Assembly: GCA_035236585.1 (NCBI GenBank)
Contig: CP141139.1
Span: 40,681,217 to 40,745,216, forward strand
Length of the DNA: 64,000 bases
Origin: Warburgia ugandensis
Taxonomy: Eukaryota > Streptophyta > Magnoliopsida > Canellales > Canellaceae
Direction of reading: 5' to 3'
Shown piece by piece: positions 23,570 through 38,080 of the stretch. The notes beneath the pieces were generated by a model, which did no database searches, had not been told where the DNA came from, and saw only the letters and a program-made list of their open reading frames with translations. The stretch's first letter is position 1; each line of letters begins with the position of its first letter. The position numbers and the translations under genes are program-made.

Positions 23570-25197
23570 GATCCAAGAACTGAACTTAGATCAAAGAAGA
23601 ACTAGATGATAGAAGATCTAGGACCTTGATCTTTATCAACATGTGTAGATTGTCAATCAAAGGATCTATGAAAGATCAAGATCAAGGAGATGAACATATA
23701 AAGACTTAGAGATAGAAAAATACTTAGATATGAATGATCTAAAGAGCATTCTAAACATCAGATCTAGTGATTAATAGGATTGTTCATAATTTATATATTG
23801 AAAATATGTATGGATGTGCAGCTTACATACATCAGTCAGGATCATGGAAGATTGGGGAAAAGAGATCAATCCTTAAAGGTAGGAGGATTTGATGAATGCA
23901 TTTACATGAGATATACATGATTGTACTCATGATCTTATATTGACAAGAGTAATGATAATACTTGTACTAAATCTCTTTGAAACCTTATGATCCAACCAAA
24001 CACATATAGGATGGTTAAGGACTAAACTATAAGTGAATAGGAAACTAGAAAATATTTCAGCCTTAAGTAAGCAGACATATGGTCTGATATATATGAAATC
24101 TATTTTACATACAAGCTTGGAGGCTTGTGAGTTTGTATTAATAGGCATAAGCCTAGGGGAATGCTATTGCTAGAGGAGTTATGAGGGTTTGACCACCCGC
24201 TCCTTGAAATTTGATGATATGGTGATACCTTACCCAATGAGAGGCTAAAAGTCAGGTGGTGGCAATTATGGGAAGGCCATCACTGTGAAAGTCTTGCCCA
24301 CCCATATGGGCAGTGACATAATATTTTCTACCGTGGTATCAGTGGTGAATAGGGCAGTTATCTGAGCGCGCTAGTACGGATCAGACTGCAGCATAGCAAC
24401 CTTTCTGATTATTTTGCACTATGATGCATATGAGAATAGGCATAGTGAAATGCCTTATGTTATAGCATAATGAAATGCTAGGTAATTGTATATTACCAAT
24501 ATTTCCCAAGAAGGGAAATTCCCAGTATAAGATTAGCTGTAATACTCAATTCTCAAAACGAAGAGAATTGATCAGCTGAGTTGGAAATGATATTTGACTA
24601 TTTTCACAAATTTAACTGGTTTACCCATGAAGGGTATGTATGTATATAGATATACATAACTTACAAAGTAAAGAGTATGTTTAAGGATAATGAGATTATG
24701 AAGTATTGGAATTACCTTGTCAATTATTATGTTTCTTGAATCCCCTACCAAGCATTGCTTGCTGAGATATTGTACTTGTTGCAATATCTCAGATCCAGGG
24801 AAGGAGAGTTATGAGCTAAAGACTATAGATGACTTGAAGAGAATAATCTTCAAGGTATACCCTTGAAGACATGTATTTTTCTTTGTTGAGAGTTTTATTA
24901 TATGATGAGCTTGAGTTTTGGATTATGTAATTTGGACAAGTATTGTACTAGATTTGGCTGTACTGTGAATCACTAGATGGATCCTAGAGTTTAATAAAAG
25001 TATATTCCTTCAATGGAATTTTATTTTGTACACAAATTGTACTTATGTTATGTATGAAGTGGTGACTTGGGTTTTCAAAACAAGTTCTAAAGAAAAGAAT
25101 TTTCCCTGCTTTGTTTTGTGAAAAAATTTTACACTCTTAAGGGCCCTGCCTTTCAAAATACTTTACAAATCATGTTTCAAAAACCTGGGTCGTCACA

Positions 25198-27175
25198 AGT
25201 GGTAGCCCCCTGTACCACATGCAGTCGACATAGGGATGTTGCCCTTTTTGGGCGTGGTACCCATCCACCTAATAGTGGTAGAGGCTAGAGGCCAACCCAA
25301 ACCTCTCGGCATAGCGCCCACGAGCTCATTAGCCTAAATCATATCAGATCAAACCAGCGAAAACCTCTTTTTCAAAACCCGTCCTCTTTGGGTCCCTCAC
25401 AACTGCCTGGCCCTCACAACTGCCTACCCAACGTCTTTTGGGCACTCCAGCGTCTTTCGGTAACCCTCAAGGACATGCAATCTTTTAAAAACTCAATGCT
25501 CACAAAATATGCAATATATGTATTTGTTTGCAAAACATATCTATGCATAATGTATATGCAATCATTTTCAAAACGTATCTATGCATAATGTATATGCAAT
25601 TATTTGCAAAACATATCTATACATAAAGTGTTTATCATATGTATGCTGAATTAAGTCATGCTAAACAAGTTATATAATTTGTACTTAAAACATGCATAAA
25701 ACAATCATGGCTCTTTACAAAAAGTCTAGTAGCGATAGTGCACCTACCTCAAAGTCTCCTGGATTCGCGTCCTTTAGCACTCAACCTGTCCCTAGGCCTC
25801 ATTTATAAACTCCTGGGTATAAATGGGTACAAGGAGTCCTTATTAGTTTCATTCTATTTAGATCGCTAGATCTGCTTATTGGGTCCACGGTCCTTGCTTA
25901 ATTCATTGCCAGGCTAGATCTTATGATATGGATCTACTTTCCAATAGTTAAACTCTGCAATTTATCCTTTAATCCTAATTTTTAAAGTCTCATTGGGTTT
26001 GCGTGTCTCAGTTCCCAGGACACTCGTGCATCCTGGTTGGACCGCGACCGCCTCACGTGCATGCGTTCCCAAAGGCCGTGCCAGGGACCGCATTTTGCAC
26101 ACGCACATGCATGCTCAAGTGACGCGCTATGACGCTCATCATCGCACGGATGCACCTTGTAGCATGGCGCGTCTCAGCTCCCAGGGTACCCCGTGCACCC
26201 TGGTCGAGCCAGGACCCGTGCCCCATGTCGCGCTCGCACCCGAGGGCCGCACTTGGGACAGTGTACACACTGTTGTACACCTGGAGCCCCTCCCTGGGAC
26301 CCTGTCCCAAGCGCACATGGAGCAAGGCGTCCCTGGGACGCCTGGCTTGTGCAAGGTCGTCTGGAACTGGCTTGGGGCATTCTTCCGGCCAGGAATTCCT
26401 GTTGGAAGCGCTAGATCTGGCATGGATCTAGCTTGAAAAGTGGAGGAACCAGAGAAGGGAGGTAAGGACGTCTTACCTGGGCAGCCTGGGGAGTGCCCAT
26501 TGCCGGTGATGGAACCCCATTTCCATCTGAGACCCTTTCTCCCTGGATTTCTGTGTTTGTCCGAACCCATGAAGGGGAAAACCCCAATGTCAAACCGGAA
26601 CAAGAGGAGAGAGGGGGAAATGGGAACGGGATAGCCGGCCTGACTTAGGCCTGGCCATTGCCGGAAAATGCAGAGAGATGGGTTTTTGATTTTTTCGGAA
26701 ACCCTAGTCTCAAACGGTTGGAAAAACGCCGGAAAACTTGTGTTTTTTGGAGAGGGGAGATGGGGATTTTATAGAGGGGTGAAGGCGGTGCCCTTCAATG
26801 GCAGTGCCACCATGGCGGTGGCAGATCCCTCTTGAAAAATCAGGATTGATGGTTTTCTGGAGGGTTCTTGAGGTTGAAGATGACAGGGGGTGCCGTTATC
26901 AAAATGGCCCCAGTGTTTTTCGTCCTTTTTCGTTTTTCTGTTTAATTTCCAGAAATGCCCTTATCTTTAAATGGCTGTAACTTCTTCATACGAACTCTGT
27001 TTTAGGTGATTTTTGAGGCATTGGATTCGATTTTTTGAGTAGAATCTAATGGTACTAATTTCCTTACAAATTCCTTCATTTAATATTTTAAATAAAGTGA
27101 AACATTTAACTCAGTTTATTTCCTATAAAATGTTCAATTTTCATTAAAAATAGTGTAAATTGCTCGGGCATTACA
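25198..27175 (-). mobile_element. Family-A chromovirus-type LTR, 3' end missing
   Basis: On the minus strand it begins TGTAATGCCCGAGC at 27175, has tataaaat at 26773-26766, a GC-rich leader (26600-26000) with a strong donor-like cccag/gtaaga at 26476, and the shared U5 module. It stops at 25198 inside that module, where LTR Z ends; about 600 bases of U5 are missing compared with 46064-48699. Overlapping frames in the GC-rich leader, up to 154 codons in several phases on both strands, are compositional artefacts. No polypurine tract is obvious at 27176. Confidence 0.75.
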
Positions 27176-27755
27176 GCACCCTTGGCCCCTTACTTAGCCA
27201 AGGTTGTCCTTCTTGTTGCCTGAAGCCATATATAGGATGTCATCCTTTGTAGCAGTGATGCTTAGAGTCCATGTAGATGATGTTTCTTGGGTCAACTTTT
27301 CTTGTACAATTTAATTATAAAAGCATGATCAATACCATTAATTGATATATTCTTATTTTATATATTTTTAAAATAAAACAAGGGTAGACACATGCAACCA
27401 CTTTGTTCTTGTTTTGAAATTACCACAAGTATAGATGTAAAAGTATGGCTTAATGCCATGAGTAGTCAATTTGAAGAATAGGAATTTAATTGAAATCTAA
27501 CTTAAATTATTCTAACCTAGCCAAACAATGAGAAATAATTATGAAGATATAGTCAACTACCAATTACTCTAAAAAGGGTAAATTAATTGAATGATGAAAG
27601 TATAGGGTTTTGGGATCCACCACATTATCAATTTAGCATCCATATATAATAATTCTTGATTTAGTTCACACATGTTAAATAACAACAATGCAATATCAAC
27701 ATGGAAAACGTGTTAGTAAAAGTCCAAATTTACTTATTTTCTCAATTTTAATGAT
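27176..27755. other. Unassigned AT-rich spacer
   Basis: No frame, repeat unit or similarity to other parts of the window was seen. The segment near 27410-27430 (ttaccacaagtatagatg) faintly recalls Athila-type LTR ends, but this is too weak to call. Confidence 0.4.
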
Positions 27756-28410
27756 ATCATCATCATCATCATCATCAAGACTTTATCCCAATTAGGGGTC
27801 AGCTACATAAATCTTATTCCTCCATTCCACTCTATTAAATACCATGGCTTCATTTAGTCCCAACGTTTTTAAATCTTTCCTCACCACTTCTATCCACGTT
27901 CTTTTGGGCCTTTCCCTTGCTCTTTTAGAACCTTTAACTTGTTTTGCCTCACTCCTTCTGACTGGTGCCGTTGTTGGCCTCCTTTGAACATGTCCAAACC
28001 ATCTAAGTCTAATCTCCCTCATCTTGTTACCTATTGGTGCTATCCCTAAATTTTCTCTAATATTTTCATTTCTAATTCTATCCTTTCTTGTCTTACCACT
28101 CATCCATCTCAACATCCTCATTTCTGTGACACTCAGCCTATGAGTATGATGTTCCTTAACTGCCCAACACTCTAATCCATAGAGCATGGCTGGCCTTATA
28201 GCCATCCTATAGAATTTTTCCTTTAGTTTGAGTGGCACTCGCCGATCACATAAAACACCCGATGTGCATCTCCATTTGTTCCAACCCACTTGGATTCTCT
28301 GGGTAACCTCCCTCTCAATCTCTCCACTCTCATGGATCAATGATCCTAAGTATTGGAAGTGGTCTCTCATGGGGACCTCTTGGTTATCAATCTTGACTGG
28401 TGCTCCACTT
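27756..28410 (-). pseudogene. RTE-clade LINE 3' end, copy E, intact C-terminus
   Basis: A 5'-truncated LINE with (ATC)7 tail at 27756-27776. The minus-strand frame from about 28410 to 27792 is open without a stop over the last 200 or so codons of the RTE protein: [52 protein letters not shown] and the final EWRNKIYVADP. It is the best-preserved C-terminus of the family here and is the comparison for copy A stops at 6329 and 6887. Endonuclease and RT catalytic parts are absent, so no activity is expected. The frame upstream of 28410 is unrelated flanking DNA. No clear target duplication. Confidence 0.85.
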
Positions 28411-29389
28411 GTATTTAGTATGAATTCAAAGCACAACTTGTATCTTTTACAATCACAAACTATCAAAGAATCATAGTAATTATATTTAATCATAGATTAG
28501 TCTTTAGACTATGGAAAATACATCATAATTTCGATGACAAGACTACTAACTATGTTTTTTCAAATTATGTAACATATCCATAAAAATTATTAACTAAAAG
28601 TCTTGAATAAATTAATCGCTTATACATGAGTAAAAATAATGGCATAATGTGGTTTCATCCTCCCTTAGATCAATGATTTAGCTCCTCCTATGAAACATGA
28701 AAAAATACACTTAAAAGTTCATTCTAAAACTATTACTAAATATGAAGAAAATAAAAAGAAAGAAAAAAATTTCCCACATCATATTGATTGGCTAGGATCT
28801 TAATGAGTCACTTATCGAGCCATGGCCAAGAATATCAATCTTAAATTTCAACAAAATCAGAAATAAAATCGAGCACAAATTGCACTTCAATAGTGTAATA
28901 GTAAACTAGAAAGTGATGTAGCAATGGAAAGAGTAAAGATTTTCAAGCACATGATCTAAACTAAAATAAAAATTGAAAATTGATATCAAAATCAAGTTCT
29001 TGAACAATTTTAACAAAGATCCATTAATTAATTTATAAAAATAATACAAAATGAAGGATAAGTAAATTGCGCTTGTATTTGTAGAGAGTGATACTAGTAA
29101 TTCACACTTTCAAGAACTTTCTTGTTAACAGTATCTGTGTGATCAACTGCACCACTTTGGTCACTGATTTTGACCTTTTCCCAATGGAATTTTGCAATGA
29201 AACTTGGTGTCTGACACAATGGGATGGCTGTGAATCCAATGGAATCAACCATTAAGATTTTTGTTGAGTGATGAATTAGAAAATTAGACACAAATACTCC
29301 TTATTCACTAGTTGCATGCATTGTTATATTCTTCCTTTTTCTCTTTCATTCTCTGAATTTTCTTCCTTTATTTTCTCCCTTATCTTTGA
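28411..29389. other. Unassigned AT-rich spacer
   Basis: No coding frame above chance size and no repeat shared with other parts of the window was seen. It ends in a run of (TTGAT)n followed by (AT)n at 29386-29430. Confidence 0.4.
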
Positions 29390-30303
29390 TTTGATTTGAT
29401 TTGATTTGATATATATATATATATATATAGATCATGGAAAGGGTGGGTTTTTTTCATTATTTCCCCCTCTAATCTCTCTTTCTCCCCAAGAAATTCTAAT
29501 CAAGTAGAGTTTCTAACTTGACTTGGTTTCTAACCTAGGAAACCTCTTAGATTACGAACTTTCCTATTGTTTATCTCTAACTCCTCCAAGCAACCCTTGT
29601 AGATGGTGCTTTTGACTTAAAACTTTAGAAGCATATAGCATTTCCTTCCATGATCACCATGGCATGCATCTAGAATGTCCAATCTTCTAATCTTCAATAT
29701 ATTCTATAACACCTAATCTCAAATGTCTAGTATGTTTCCTTTGATCTTACCCAAAAAATAATAATTTTGAATGATCCAAGCATTGATCATATCTATCTTG
29801 TTGATACGTTCACATCCATGACCAGTCGTGCTTAAGATGCCACTTTTTAAGAAATTTTTTAGAGTGTTCTTGATCTTCAAGGCTTCACAGCTTAGATCAC
29901 CATTGATTTTCATCTATCCACTACTAATCTTGGGATCCTTAGACATTTCAACCATTTATAATTGGAAAATGTTGAAACTTGAGCTATTGTTGTTGAATTT
30001 TGATCACAATCATTTGGATTAATCTAAGCCATCCATTTTAATTTAAGCTTGATTAGTAATTTGGAATGTTGTTCGACCACTTGTTTGTGACACTATGTGA
30101 ACTTTGACATGTGGATCAGAGGAATTTCTTTCATCTCGGACCAACTTCCTTTTTTGGGCTTCAAATCACAAAAAATGTGCATTTTTTCAATTCATCGATA
30201 TTACAAAATACAAAATAAACCCTAATTAATGATAAATTAAGTGATTCCTAGGCTAAAATTGTAATTTTTAGGGATATTATATGTAATAATTATATGTGTA
30301 TCA
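29390..30303 (-). mobile_element. Reversed LTR-like repeat, copy 1
   Basis: Homologous in the same orientation to 34307-35173 over most of its length (shared blocks around catgcatctagaatgtc, ggatccttagacatttcaac and the gtgatt...taataatta end). Read on the minus strand it starts TGATACACAT at 30303, preceded by gggggtatt, a polypurine-tract-like run, as expected for the 5' edge of a 3' LTR in an Athila/Tat-like element. The other end near the AT microsatellite is not defined. Non-coding. Confidence 0.5.
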
Positions 30304-31649
<1,346 letters not shown>

Positions 31650-34306
31650 TGTAATGACCCAACATTTTGGAGACATTTTGTATAAAGAACAAACATAATG
31701 GGATGTACTAATGATCTTGTAACTTGACTATTTTGGAATAAATATATGTTTATTACATGTTTAAGGGTCTAATTAGGTGGTTGAATGTTTGATCAAAATT
31801 CACATAGGGAACTTAGGAATTTGTGAATAAAATTAGTACCACTAGATACTACACACAAAATGGAATCCAACGCTCAAAGAACGATGAAAACGGAGCTTGT
31901 ACGATGAAGTTATAGGCGTTAGAAGATTGAGGGCATTTTGGTAAAATGTACCTAAAAACGAAAAAGTCAAAAACAGTAGGGGGGCCATTTCAATAACGGC
32001 ACCCCCTGTCTTCTTCCTCCTCTAGCCTTCTCACGATTTCTCCAGAAACCCCCGGTTTCCAGAGATTTCCACCACCGCCAATGGCGGTACCGCCATTGGT
32101 AGCACCACCTTCTTCCCTCTATAAATACCCTCCACCCCTTCTTCCCAAATCGCACTTCTCCTTTCCAATTTCTCCCAAAACCATATCTTGCAATAGGGGT
32201 TTGGAGGCGAGTTCAAGGCCTCGTTGAGTCGCGTGGATGGCTCCCCAGGTACGTCTCTCTTCCCCACGTCATTCTCCTCTCTTCCCTCACTCTTTTCCCC
32301 AAGGTTTTGGGCTAGATCTGGGCGTCTCCCAGTCGGAGAACGCCTTGGTAAGCAGGGTTCGTTCTAGAACCCTCAACCCACCAACCATGGTTCCGGCGGT
32401 AGCCGAAACCACTGACCAGGGTGCCGTGCCAGGCTGCCCAAACTAGCCCCCGATCCCCTTTCCTTTCCTTCCCAACCCAGATCCACGCAGGATCTGGGTG
32501 CTTTTTCGGCCGGACATCACCGGCTTTCCGTGACCCAAACCAAATGGGTGAAAACCCGTCAAGAGAGAGAGAGAGAGAGCCTCCCAGGGGCGCACGAATG
32601 TCCCAGGGTGCACGGCGCAATCCAGGACTCCTGGCTTGACGCACACCCATGCCAAGCTCCCTGGGGGTTGTCCTCGCGCACGTGTTGCGTGCGAACAGTT
32701 TTCTTGGCTCGACCAGGACTCATAGAATGTCCTAGGAGCCAAAGCACTCCATAACTATGCCTAAGACGCGTCCACGCAATAGTGCACACCCTGGCACACC
32801 ATTCGGATGTGTGCATATGACCCAACTTGGTTGCGGTGCGACCAGGACTCACGCATCTACTATAGAGCGCGCATTCTAGAACTATGGCGCGCAAGACCCT
32901 AAGCGCTAAATTTGGAGCTTGTGCAATAAAATAGCATAGATTAACGCATAGATCTTATGTTTGAACATCATTCAGGACCTTACCAAGATATTCTCGAACT
33001 CAAGGTGAAGACAGGCACGAGCGGCGTAACAACGCACGAGTTAGGTAGTCTGATCCTACTCTGTTTTCAAAATACATCCTAAACGTTCATTAAGTTACTT
33101 GTTTTACTACTGTATTAAGCATGTGTTTTAAACTATGTTGTTCTTATACAAGTATGCGGGACCTACTTGCATGATTTATGTATTTGAAAAATCTTACATT
33201 AATTGAAGAATGCCGTTGAGAAATAATGTTTTTATACATGTTACGGATTCATGGAATTTTACGTAATGCTTGCATAATTTGAAAACAAAGCCATAAATTG
33301 CATGGTTTATATTGATTTGAGTTTTGGACTATGTATGGTTTTGGGCTATTACGTCCAGTGGGCACTATGCTGAGGGGTATGGGTTTGGCCTCCCGGCCTC
33401 TACCACCGAAAAGGTGGATGGTATCGCTGCCAAAAATGGCATTGTCCCTTCCCTGATTGCTGTGGTCAATAGGGACTACCACTGGAGGTGTTCACGGCAC
33501 CCTTTCAGGGACATATCCATAGTCGCCATGGAGGCTATGGTGGATTGGTCTCTAGATACTGGAGACATGCGATCCAGAGTGGTTCTGGTCACAAGCATGG
33601 TGACCCTATGATTTCAGTAGTATGGATATGCATATAGCATTTAAATTGGTCGTAAACGAGTACTCGTGACCAGATGACTTGAGATCGGTGCATGTTACTT
33701 CGTGATGCTATCATTTACTTCATATGTAGACTACTTTAAGTATTTTCTGCTCATTATATACTACACATGGATTTGACATATGGTGTAGATCTCATAACCG
33801 GGATATGGTGAATCTATTGATTTTGACTTTCTAAACTCAGATATACTGTTAGTATTGCATACTAACTCATGATTGATAAAGAATTTCAATAGATGGAATT
33901 ACTTACACTTTATGCATACATTTGTGCACCCATTACAAATTTAGCATGACTTTCATGCAGCCACTTTGAACTCTGTATGATGCATTGCTATGTTTTCAAA
34001 AAGGGTAGTGTCAGGTTACCTACTGAGTATGATAAATACTCAACCCAATCTATTATTTTTCAGATCAAACAAAAGACAAATAGAAGAAACATCAGGAGGC
34101 GTTAGAACCAAAGTCAAGTAGGCAAAGGTACGATTTAATTAGTAATTTCCTTTGGTAACTACTATAATCTTAATTGTAAGTATTTGTTGTAGCTGTGGAT
34201 GTGACTAACAATCCTGGGAGTGATTACTTGTTTTGATTTGATTTATAAATTGCCATGACACTAGCATTGAGCGTTCATTTTGACACTCGGGCTCTTTATA
34301 CAATGT
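31650..34306 (+). mobile_element. Chromovirus-type LTR related to family A, solo and end-truncated
   Basis: Starts TGTAATGACCC and has the family layout: 'aatccaacgc' and 'ggccatttcaataacggcacccc' in U3, tataaata at 32120, a donor-like cccag/gtacgt at 32249, a GC-rich leader, the U5 module (33345-33610), the hairpin at 34024-34042 and an acceptor-like ttttcag ending at 34063. It reads as far as 'gacactcgggctc' near 34290, about 150 bases short of a normal LTR end, then joins the second reversed LTR-like repeat. No internal region follows, so it is a solo or truncated LTR. Frames in the leader are chance frames. Confidence 0.7.
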
Positions 34307-35173
34307 TCTTTGATTTGATATATATGTAGATTATGGAGAGGTGGGTTTTTTTAGTAGTTTTCTCCTCTAATCTCTCTCTTCCCAAACAAATCTAATCAAG
34401 TAAAGTTTCTAACTTGAGTTGGTATATAACTTAGGAAACCTCTTATATTAAGAACTTTCCTATTGTTTTATATCTAACTCCTCTAAGTAACCCTTGTAGA
34501 GGGCATTTTTTACTTCAAAACTTTATAAGCATATAGTAGTTCCTCGCTTGCTCACCAAGGCATGCATCTAGAATGTCTGATCTTCTAATCTTCATTCTAT
34601 TCTCAAGATTTGATCTCACATGTAAAATGTTCCTTTTTGTCTTGGCCCAAAAATAGTAATTTTGAATGATTTAAACCATTGATCATGACCATCTTAATGA
34701 TACCATCACATCCATGACTAGTCATGCTTAAGGTGACACTTTCAAAGATATTTTTTGTAGTGATGTTGGTTGTTCAAGGTTTGATGGCCTACATCGCCAT
34801 TGATTTTCATCATTCCACTACTATTCTTGGGATCCTTAGACATTTCAACCATTTATAATTGGAAAATGCAAAATATAGATTTATTGTTTTTGAATTTTGA
34901 TCTAAGCCATCCACTTCAATCTAAGTTTGACTGATGATCTTGAATGTTGATCAGCTTGATCTAATTACTTATTTGTGACATAGAAGAATTGCTTTGATCT
35001 TAGAGTAACTTCCTTATCAGGCATTAAGTAACCAAAAATGTGCATTTTTTTCAATTCCACCCTAATTTGGTAAAATACAAAATAAACTCTAACTAATGGA
35101 TAAATTAAGTGATTTCAGTGTTAAAAATATAATTTTTAGGCATATTATATATAATAATTACATGTTTATCACA
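34307..35173 (-). mobile_element. Reversed LTR-like repeat, copy 2
   Basis: Diverged copy of 29390-30303. On the minus strand it starts TGTGATAAACATG at 35173 and continues with the sequence shared with copy 1. Its right edge lies inside a CACTA-related coding segment, so it probably inserted there. No coding potential. Confidence 0.5.
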
Positions 35174-36740
35174 CTTACTATTCAATAATAGTTTATGCAA
35201 TAGCTTTCTTTTTAAAGGTTTGGACGCTACACCCCTTTGAATGCACCATTTTCCATAGGATGGTGAGGTTAATGGGATTTATGGTCCTAGCTTTTTTTTT
35301 AACTATCAAGAGAGACACTAAAGTTAGGCAATCAAGTGTAACTGTTGTATAATTAGAAGGAAATGAACTCTCGTAGATGCACACTTATTGTTCTTCTAGT
35401 GTAGCCAAACTTGGAGAGGTAGTGCTGCACGTGATTGGTTGCACACACCTTTCTCCCTCAAGCACTCTTTGCTTACACATTTGATGTGATGAAATTTACT
35501 TAATTAAGTGCAATTAGATGTCATAAGTTAATTCGGTGAAACACTAGTTTAACATATACCTCAAATTTAGGAGATAGGTGGCACTTTACTATTTCATTCC
35601 AAGCATCCTGGTCAATGATGTTGGAATAAATGTTAAGGACTTTGTACAACCTCAATAGATCATCTATATATGAAATTATGTAGTTGAGAGCAAGGTAAGT
35701 CTTTCATTTTCTCTATTATTCATTAGATCCTTGCAATGCATGCATCTTCTTGTCATCAGGTACATTGAAGGCGGACTACAAAGTAGAAACATGCATGCTA
35801 CTCTATTTGGAAATAATAAGATATGGTACATACTATATTATATAATACAGAGCATCTACATACTTTCACCATCTCCCATATTGAATATTTGATTATTGGT
35901 GACACGTATCTCTAATCATCAATCATAATAAGCACTACGCTTCTTAACGTGTTGTAAAGATAATTGATATAAGACATTAAAATATCACCATCTCTTTCCC
36001 CTTACTGTGATACTAGCATCATATTTTATTCTCTTTGACTTTCTTTTCATAATCTTTTCAATCATTGTCTGCCCTTTGGCCTTTCTCTTATGAGGGCCGC
36101 TCAAGTTGGACTTTGTCCATGTTCTTGATGTTCTTCACATTCCATTTTTCCTACACAAGGAAAAACATTTCATTTAAAAAGAAATGCATAAAAAATCACT
36201 TCTATGTTCAATAATTAATTTATTATCATTCTGAAATGGAAATTCTTTTGCAATATGTCATAAAACAGTAATTCTTTTCAGAATCCAATCTAGTTTGAAA
36301 GAGTCACCATACCTATATATGTATAACCATGCACATATACATTCTAGTGTTATACCTAAAACACTCATATAGCAAACAAGAATACAATGAAATTAGAACA
36401 ATAAAATCAAATCCACGTAATGCATTTAAAAACACAAGTCGAGTGGATTGTTGAGGTGGTTAGCATACTCATAGGGAGATCAAGATGTTCATGTACTAAA
36501 CAACAAATTTTAATAATCACCCTACATTAATAGCCTCATTTTAGAACAATCATTTATGATAAAATTGAAGAAATTTAGAACTATAACAGTGATACTCTAT
36601 GCATAGATTAGTTGTGGCCATTAGGTTTCATGTTCTAAAATGTACAATATGAGATCATCCTTATTGGATCAAGCTCAACTAGTGATTCATTTTAAGTTAA
36701 ATTACCCCACAATAAATACAAATTGTACATTTAAAGCCAT
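35174..36740 (-). pseudogene. CACTA-related transposon gene fragment, reversed
   Basis: Read on the minus strand it is homologous, exon by exon, to 41510-42400 on the plus strand. It includes a lysine-rich exon (36170-36040, LIRERPKGRQ), an exon near 35900-35600 matching LARNYKCQN...RLYRVLDNYS of the other copy, one near 35480-35385, and a last exon around 35300-35195 (KARTINPINLTILWKMVHSK). The style matches plant En/Spm (CACTA) transposase-associated proteins: rskXXkXnR-like and SRLGY-LEEL region followed by a WKMVHSK-like stretch. 36560-36730 also matches 40165-40010 in reverse. Stops are frequent; no product expected. Introns seem retained, so it is not a processed copy. Confidence 0.55.
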
Positions 36741-38080
36741 TAATCAATGGTTCAAATCTTTCTTACATCAAATGAGAATCAATATTAATTGTAGACTTAT
36801 TTTCTATCATCAATTATTAAACATAATCACACAATCTTGGGTAGAGATTGCTGATCTCATTTTTTTAGCCATGGATATGAAATTAGAAAATTCACCATTT
36901 GCTAGAAAACTTAGATCCATTCCTCTTATTGTTGATCAACGATTCACATCAATCTACGTACAACTGGTATCACTGATCCACGTAGTTATAAACTATTGGT
37001 TTCATTGACCAATGACTTTAACCATTGATCAAGGATCCTATCCATGTTTTGGATTATCAAATCTATGGTGCACGTATCACTGACAATATTTGGTGGTTAG
37101 GTTCACAATTTTCTGGCCATCCAATAGCCAAAATTCAATATTATACATAAAAATAGTAAGTCAAGGTTCTAGATTTGAGACCATCCAACCATTAAAATAT
37201 TAGATCTAATTTGATATATGACTATCAACCATAGATCTAACCATATAAAATATGAATTAGATCATTGATAAGTGTTTAGAATCATATGCAAATTACATAT
37301 ACTTGATCGACTAGAGCCAAACATACAGCTAGCTAGTTCTCATCGAAGTGCGTTGAGGTACAAAAATACTTAATTAGAATTGAGATCACATTCAAAGAGA
37401 AATACATCAAATATCTGGAGTTTCCTTTTGTATCCTAGCTACATAGATGATTAGATATGTAAGAAGCATGATTGGGAACTCTTTGATCATCTTTCACTGA
37501 GGAAGTTATATCTCATCTCTTCAACAAGTTTAGTAACGAGCATAATGGCCCTATTGTTTTGATGGAGAGAGGAACCTAAGATAGCATATTGTAATTCATA
37601 AATAAAAATAACACCAAAATAAGATATATCAAATGGTTACATAATATTCCATCTCAGTCTCTCTAATTACATCAATTGATGGTGTTGTTTTAATTAATAC
37701 AAGCCTAGGATTTATTGTCAATAACTTGTCTATAAGATCAAAGAGCCAATTTGGAACCATCTAATAAAAATATGGCCTCTTTGTATTCATTTCACACCAC
37801 ACTCGCATAGGTCCTTTGATGGTAAAGCTTCAATATTAAACAAATCTAATTTAAATAGGAATTATAAGCTAAGACATTTCAATCAAAGAAACAACATGGT
37901 TCCTTTGACTCGCTAAAACTAACATTATCAATCTGAACTTCCTTTCCTAATCTCTTACTTAATATAATTCTTCAAGCAATGTAGTTATTCTTATAAGCAG
38001 ATAGGAAATATTTATCGGTCTCATTGTCATTGGAACTTCAAGGTTCATCCAAATTGATAAGCACATGTTCATCGACAGTT
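36741..38080. other. Unassigned AT-rich DNA between CACTA fragments
   Basis: No motif was recognised. A plus-strand frame of 122 codons (36640-37008) overlaps the end of the reversed CACTA fragment and has no recognisable domain or codon bias I can see; I do not treat it as a gene. Confidence 0.35.

Larger units (their letters stand above)
20593..25197 (+). mobile_element. Long LTR of family Z, copy 2 (about 4.6 kb)
   Basis: Begins TGAAATATTAGGG after an RTE fragment and ends ...cctgggtcgtcaca, the same kind of end as the chromovirus LTRs farther right. A TATA box (tataaata, 21144-21151) lies 550 bases in, followed by a leader rich in agatct motifs, so transcription would start near 21175 and leave some 4 kb of R-U5. 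No primer-binding site follows; the next base begins a reversed family-A LTR, and no target duplication is visible at the two ends. It is therefore a solo or recombined LTR. It shares 21690-24212 with copy 1. No long frame is present. Confidence 0.65.

Noticed and set aside
25993..26634. Several overlapping open frames on both strands, up to 154 codons
   Set aside because: They lie in the GC-rich leader of a reversed LTR, overlap one another in many phases, and recur in the homologous LTR at 46539-47126 without a conserved phase. No domain is recognisable.
36640..37008. Frame of 122 codons in AT-rich DNA
   Set aside because: No domain or homologue seen; its first 90 bases overlap a repeat shared in reverse with 40010-40165, where no matching frame exists.
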